NCBI RefSeq assembly: GCF_963677035.1
Contig: NZ_OY781472.1
Coordinates: 2,728,001-2,792,000 of the forward strand
Source of the DNA: an uncultured Hyphomonas sp.
GTDB lineage: Bacteria > Pseudomonadota > Alphaproteobacteria > Caulobacterales > Hyphomonadaceae
Direction of reading: 5' to 3'
DNA: 64,000 bases
Within the stretch, counting starts at the first letter, position 1. Each line of letters starts with the position of its first letter. The position numbers and the translations under genes were made by a program. The notes under the pieces were generated by a model that did no database searches, was not told the origin of the DNA, and was given only the letters and a program-made list of their open reading frames with translations. Shown one piece after another: positions 60,028-64,000 of the stretch.

Positions 60028-61065
60028 ATGGACGTTACAGAGGAAAACCGTCTGAAGCTGATGGGCGCGCCCGGTTCGCCGTACACGCGCAAAATGCTGG
60101 CACTGCTGCGGTATCGCCGGATTCCTTATGCGATCCTCTGGGGCGGGCATCAGACCCCACCGCCGGGGCTCCCACAGCCAAAGGTAAAATTGCTGCCGAC
60201 CTTCTATTTCTCCGGTGCGAACGGAGAGGTTGAGGCCGTTGTCGATTCGACGCCGATTACACGCCGTCTGGAACAGGACTATGCAGGCCGCAGTGTCATT
60301 CCGGAGACGCCGGTTCTGGCCTTCCTGAATGAGTTGATCGAAGACTATGCAGATGAATGGCTGACCAAGGCCATGTTCCACTATCGCTGGTATTTCGAGG
60401 CGGACCGCGACAATGCCGGGCCGCTCCTGGTTTACTGGTCATTGCCCACGCTGGCTGCGCCGGATGCGCAGAAAATGGCCGACATGTTCAGTAAACGGCA
60501 AACAGAGCGTCTTTACGTTGTGGGGTCAAACGATGTCACCGCATCGACGATTGAATCGAGCTATCTCCGCTTTATCGACCTTCTGGACGATCTGTTGCAA
60601 CGCGCGGGCTATGTGCTCGGGGCGCGGCCGTCATCGGCGGACTTCGCCATTTTCGGGCAGTTGACCCAGCTGGCGATCGTCGAGCCCACATCTGCCGCTT
60701 TGACCCGCGCGCGCTCTGCCCGGGTGAGAGCGTGGCTGGACCGTATGGAAGACCTGTCCGGGGTGGAGCCTGCAAGTGGTGACTGGTTCACGCAGGAACA
60801 GGCAACACACAGCCTGAAACCGCTGCTGACGGAAATCGGGCGCGTCTACTTGCCATTCCTCAAGGCAAATGCCGCGGCGGTTGTCGCGGGCAAGCCGGAC
60901 TTCGAGACCGAGATCGACGGGCAGGTCTGGAAACAACCCACATTTCCATATCAGGCAAAATGTCTGCAGCATTTGCGGGATGAGGCAAGCGCACTTCCGG
61001 ATGATGCTCGCGCCGAAGTCGGGCAGGTCTTGTCCGGCACCGGCTGCGAAGAACTCCTGAACTAG
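60028..61065 (+). CDS. Glutathione S-transferase-family protein
   Basis: 345 residues from ATG 60028 with GGGAGGAA upstream. The thioredoxin-like N-terminal domain begins LMGAPGSPYTRKMLALLRYRRIPYAI and has the cis-Pro and Ser pocket (KLLPTFYFSG, VVDSTPITRRLEQDY). The helical C-terminal domain is at ~110-230 (GARPSSADFAIFGQL with the capping Asp). A further ~100 residues follow, longer than typical GSTs (~210). Between two sulfatase genes and 11 nt before the second, so co-transcribed. Substrate unknown; conjugation of a released aglycone is a guess. Confidence 0.82.
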   Translation: MDVTEENRLKLMGAPGSPYTRKMLALLRYRRIPYAILWGGHQTPPPGLPQPKVKLLPTFYFSGANGEVEAVVDSTPITRRLEQDYAGRSVIPETPVLAFLNELIEDYADEWLTKAMFHYRWYFEADRDNAGPLLVYWSLPTLAAPDAQKMADMFSKRQTERLYVVGSNDVTASTIESSYLRFIDLLDDLLQRAGYVLGARPSSADFAIFGQLTQLAIVEPTSAALTRARSARVRAWLDRMEDLSGVEPASGDWFTQEQATHSLKPLLTEIGRVYLPFLKANAAAVVAGKPDFETEIDGQVWKQPTFPYQAKCLQHLRDEASALPDDARAEVGQVLSGTGCEELLN

Positions 61066-61075
61066 GGGGCGGAAG

Positions 61076-62737
61076 ATGTTGAAGAAATTTCTCATCGGAC
61101 TGGCGGCATTGCTGGTCGTTCTTGGGGGATTGGCCTGGTTTAACAAGCCATCCATAATCCTGTTCCTAGTGGCGCATTCCGGCCAGACGGACGTCGCACC
61201 CAATCAGGAGATTGCCTGGAACCAGGGGCCGGAAGATCCGCAGACGAACAGGGCTGACGGCCCGCCGAATATCATCTTCATCGTTGCTGATGATCTTGGC
61301 ATCAACGACATCTCCACCTTTGGCGGCGGTGTTGCGGGCGGCCTTGTGCCGACCCCTAATATCGACAGGCTGGCGGCACGGGGCGCAATTTTCAATCAGG
61401 CCTATGCCGGCACCGGGACCTGCGCGCCTTCGCGGGCGATGTTGATGACCGGGCGCTATCCGACACGCACAGGGTTTGAGTTCACTCCCACACCGGGAGG
61501 GATGGGTCGTATCGTCTCCATGATCGGCAACGACATGGACACGGGATTGCCTCCAATCCTATGGAACAAGCAGGCGGATGAAGGCGGCGTGCCGTTCGAT
61601 CAGCAGGGATTGCCCGGCGATGAGGTGACAGTTGCTGAACTGTTGAAACAGGCCGGGTATCACACGGTGCACATCGGCAAATGGCACCTGGGGCGCAGCG
61701 AAGAGTCCCGCCCGACGGCGCAAGGGTTCGACGAGAGTTTGCTCATGGCCAGCGGCTTGTATCTTCCCGGTGACGATCCGGAGGTCGTGAACGCTAAACT
61801 GGACTTTGACCCCATCGACAAATTCCTTTGGGCACGGATGCAATATGCTGCATCCTTCAACAACAGCGACTGGTTTGAGCCGGGTGGGTATCTGACGGAC
61901 TATTGGACCGATGAAGCTGGCAAGGTCATTGAGGCCAATCGTAACCGGTCGTTCTTTCTCTATCTGGCCCATTGGGGCGTTCATACACCGCTGCAGGCGA
62001 CGCGGGAGGATTACGAAGCTGTCGGAGATATCCAGCCTGAGCGTTTGCGCGTTTACGCCGCGATGGTCCGGGCGCTTGACCGCAGTGTCGGGCGCATCAT
62101 GGACAAGCTCGAAGAAGAGGGGCTGGCGGACAATACGGTCATCGTTTTCACTTCGGACAATGGCGGTGCAGGATATATCGGCCTGCCAGAGGTCAATGCC
62201 CCGTATCGCGGTTGGAAGATCACGCTGTTCGAGGGCGGAATCCGGGTGCCGATGTTTGTTTCGTGGCCGGGAAAAATTCCCTCTGGCGCAATCATCGACA
62301 CACCGGTGGCGCATGTTGATGTGATGCCGACCCTTGCGGCCATTGCCGGTGCCATTCTGCCGGCCGGTCTGGAAATTGACGGAGAGAATATTCTGCCTGA
62401 AGCGACCGGCGCCGGACATATCGCGCGGGCAGATGATGCGATCTTCTGGTCCAGCGGGTATTACCGTGTCGTGCGCGCAGGTGACTGGAAGTTGCAGGTG
62501 AATGGCCGACAGCAGAAATCATGGCTGTTCAATCTGGCTGAAGACCCGACGGAACAGGAAAATCTCGTGGGTGAACTGCCGGACAAGGTGGCGGAGCTTC
62601 AGTCTCTGATCGATGCCCATTGGGCCGATGCCCGTGCGCCGCTTTATCCGTATACAATAGAAAGCCCGATCATGGTGGACAAGACAGCTGCCGACAAATT
62701 TGAAGCGGGGGATGAATATATTTACTGGCCGAACTGA
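61076..62737 (+). CDS. Arylsulfatase-type sulfatase, formylglycine-dependent, N-terminally anchored
   Basis: 553 residues. An N-terminal membrane helix (KFLIGLAALLVVLGGLAWF) gives export or anchoring. Metal site IIFIVADDLG (Asp72, Asp73), formylglycine motif GTCAPSRAMLMTG (Cys116), KWHLGR, HWGVHTPLQA, and FTSDNGGAGY with the second metal pair. The C-terminal domain includes WKLQVNGRQQKSWLFNLAEDPTEQENL as in many sulfatases. Convergent with the formylglycine-generating enzyme gene, only 4 nt apart. Confidence 0.92.
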   Translation: MLKKFLIGLAALLVVLGGLAWFNKPSIILFLVAHSGQTDVAPNQEIAWNQGPEDPQTNRADGPPNIIFIVADDLGINDISTFGGGVAGGLVPTPNIDRLAARGAIFNQAYAGTGTCAPSRAMLMTGRYPTRTGFEFTPTPGGMGRIVSMIGNDMDTGLPPILWNKQADEGGVPFDQQGLPGDEVTVAELLKQAGYHTVHIGKWHLGRSEESRPTAQGFDESLLMASGLYLPGDDPEVVNAKLDFDPIDKFLWARMQYAASFNNSDWFEPGGYLTDYWTDEAGKVIEANRNRSFFLYLAHWGVHTPLQATREDYEAVGDIQPERLRVYAAMVRALDRSVGRIMDKLEEEGLADNTVIVFTSDNGGAGYIGLPEVNAPYRGWKITLFEGGIRVPMFVSWPGKIPSGAIIDTPVAHVDVMPTLAAIAGAILPAGLEIDGENILPEATGAGHIARADDAIFWSSGYYRVVRAGDWKLQVNGRQQKSWLFNLAEDPTEQENLVGELPDKVAELQSLIDAHWADARAPLYPYTIESPIMVDKTAADKFEAGDEYIYWPN

Positions 62738-62741
62738 GCGT

Positions 62742-63650
62742 TCAGGACTTTGTATCCCGGACAATTCGGAAACCGATATGGTTCGATGAGAAGTCTGTCT
62801 CTTCAGGCTGCCGTGCGGCAGGGCGGTAGCGTCGGCAGAAGTTTTCGGCACACAGGTAGGACCCGCCCTTGATCGTGTTCGTGCCGGGGCCGTAGGGCGT
62901 GTCGGTCCATTCCCAGACATTCCCGATCATGTCGAAGGCACCGGATTTGTCCGGCCCGAAACAGCCAACGGGCGATGTGCCGGTGAAGCCATCGGCGGCC
63001 GTGTTGCTTATCGGGAAAATGCCTTGCCAGGTGTTTGCGACAGGCTGGCCCGTTTCGTCATAGGCGCCGGACCTGGAGCGGTCCGGGTCGGGTAAGCCGC
63101 GGGACGCGGCGTATTCCCATTCGGCCTCTGTCGGCAGCCGGCCTCCGGCCCATGCTGCGTAAGCCCGGGCGTCGGCCAGCGAGACGTGAACGACGGGGTG
63201 CAATGCACGGCCGCTGATGTCTGATTCGGGCCCTTCCGGCGATGACCAGGTGGCGCCCGAAACCAGCTTCCAGGGGTATTTCCCTATGGAGCCTTCTGCG
63301 GATTGGAACACGGCGGATCCCGCGGCTTCTCCGCCCGCTTCGGCACTTTTCTCCGCATCCGTGACATAGCCGGTCTCCTCCACGAAGCGGGCAAATTCCT
63401 TGTTGGTCACCTCATGCGAGAGCAGTTCGAATGCACCCATGTGCAGCGTCAGGGTCGGGGCTTCTTCGCGGTAGATCGGGTCTTTCCCTTTTTCGTAAGA
63501 CCCGGACGCGAAAGGAATGAACTGATCGAGGGCATCGGGAGCGAGCCCGCAGGCTTCCGGCGTGCTGGCCTTCGCGGATGAGCCACTGCAGGCCGCAGCC
63601 AGAAAGGGGGCCAGCAAGGCGGACAGGAAGAGAAGGCGCGTCCGTCTCAT
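62742..63650 (-). CDS. Formylglycine-generating enzyme, predicted lipoprotein
   Basis: 302 residues. Converts the motif Cys of sulfatases to formylglycine using O2. Lipoprotein signal MRRTRLLFLSALLAPFLAAAC (Cys21). FGE domain: SHEVTNKEFARFVEETGYVTDAE, HPVVHVSLADARAYAAWAGGRLPTEAEWEYA, GNVWEWT, and the active site GGSYLCAENFCRRYRPAARQ with Cys267 and Cys272 five residues apart, as in true FGE, and GFR at the end. Export is unusual, since bacterial FGE is thought to act before sulfatase secretion. The start overlaps the TetR stop (ATGA). Confidence 0.9.
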   Translation of the reverse strand: MRRTRLLFLSALLAPFLAAACSGSSAKASTPEACGLAPDALDQFIPFASGSYEKGKDPIYREEAPTLTLHMGAFELLSHEVTNKEFARFVEETGYVTDAEKSAEAGGEAAGSAVFQSAEGSIGKYPWKLVSGATWSSPEGPESDISGRALHPVVHVSLADARAYAAWAGGRLPTEAEWEYAASRGLPDPDRSRSGAYDETGQPVANTWQGIFPISNTAADGFTGTSPVGCFGPDKSGAFDMIGNVWEWTDTPYGPGTNTIKGGSYLCAENFCRRYRPAARQPEETDFSSNHIGFRIVRDTKS

Positions 63651-64000
63651 TCCGCCGCGGCGATAAGGGCATCCAGCATGGCTTCGAGTGCCCCCGTGGC
63701 CTTGGCCCGGGAGAATTCCTGGTCCTGGCGAAGGCGGCGCCAGGTGTCGAAGCTCAACGCAACGTCAAACGCCAGTTTCAGCGGCTCATTGTCCAGCACC
63801 TCCCGGGGAAGGGCGAGGGACAGGGCGGCCGTCTCATGTGTGACAAACCTTTTATGGTTGGCCATGAGAAAGTCTGACCGGAAGCGTCTGACCCGCGCGC
63901 AGATCCGGATGGGCATGATGTCTTCGAAGACGCGGATGCGGCGCTCCATCATCTCCTTGACGCGGGCTTGCCAGGTTTCGGCCGTCAGCGGCTTTGCGAT
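63647..64000 (-). CDS. TetR-family regulator, C-terminal part (5' end beyond window)
   Basis: About 117 residues visible, with the frame open to the window edge (reading IAKPLTAETWQARV... inwards). The sequence resembles the TetR C-terminal ligand domain: RRIRVFEDIMPIRICARVRRFRSDFL, then LDNEPLKLAFDVALSFDTWRRLRQDQEFS. The DNA-binding half is not in the window, so the call is tentative. Its stop overlaps the FGE start by 4 nt, so regulator and FGE form one operon, suggesting it controls sulfatase maturation. Confidence 0.6.
   Translation of the reverse strand: MAKPLTAETWQARVKEMMERRIRVFEDIMPIRICARVRRFRSDFLMANHKRFVTHETAALSLALPREVLDNEPLKLAFDVALSFDTWRRLRQDQEFSRAKATGALEAMLDALIAAAE

Overview
The window reads as chromosomal DNA of a GC-rich alphaproteobacterium. 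Five TonB-dependent receptors (TBDRs) in 64 kb, a FecI/FecR pair, an ECF11 RpoE/ChrR-type pair, a NasT-like ANTAR regulator, and many Tat or lipoprotein signals on hydrolases suggest an oligotrophic, probably aquatic Caulobacterales-like organism (Hyphomonadaceae is my guess, by inference only). I saw no rRNA, tRNA, insertion sequence, prophage or CRISPR array. Genes are truncated at both window edges: an RND pump at the left and a TetR regulator at the right.

Layout, left to right. 1-5.2 kb: two-component system plus heavy-metal-type RND efflux operon (minus strand), with the same direct-repeat box in front of the regulator gene and the adaptor gene. 5.3-9.7 kb: MarR regulator, proB, proC and putP (proline synthesis and uptake). 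9.7-21.2 kb: TetR regulator, secreted amidohydrolase, TBDR, Tat-lipoprotein gamma-glutamyltransferase-like enzyme and a beta-propeller/amidohydrolase lipoprotein, which look like a peptide scavenging set. 21.4-26.2 kb: FecI-like sigma factor, FecR and a signal-transducing TBDR. 26.3-33.8 kb: TBDR, HAD-IIA phosphatase, RpiR regulator and PhnD-PhnC-PhnE importer, linked by a repeated TTGA-N7-TCAA operator. 33.9-38.2 kb: acyl-CoA ligase, then an exported flavin amine oxidase/dehydrogenase, cytochrome c and RidA operon. 38.7-41.0 kb: ahpC and ahpF. 41.1-42.2 kb: a Tat-exported D-amino-acid-oxidase-like protein whose motif order looks circularly permuted. 42.5-47.9 kb: ANTAR regulator, an untranslated leader carrying two ANTAR-type hexaloop hairpins, a TBDR and a Tat-exported aminotransferase. 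48.0-54.4 kb: M14-type peptidase, TBDR, TetR, cysteine hydrolase and M19 dipeptidase. 54.4-58.0 kb: ChrR-like anti-sigma and ECF11 sigma with a textbook autoregulatory promoter, then a flavoprotein and a DUF1365 protein. 58.1-64 kb: two sulfatases, a GST, a lipoprotein formylglycine-generating enzyme and a TetR regulator.

The most notable points are the ANTAR leader RNA in front of a TonB receptor, the apparently complete phosphonate/organophosphate import system with its shared operator, the apparently permuted flavin oxidase, and the exported amine-dehydrogenase/cytochrome/RidA operon. All functional assignments come from motifs read by eye; no database search was run.
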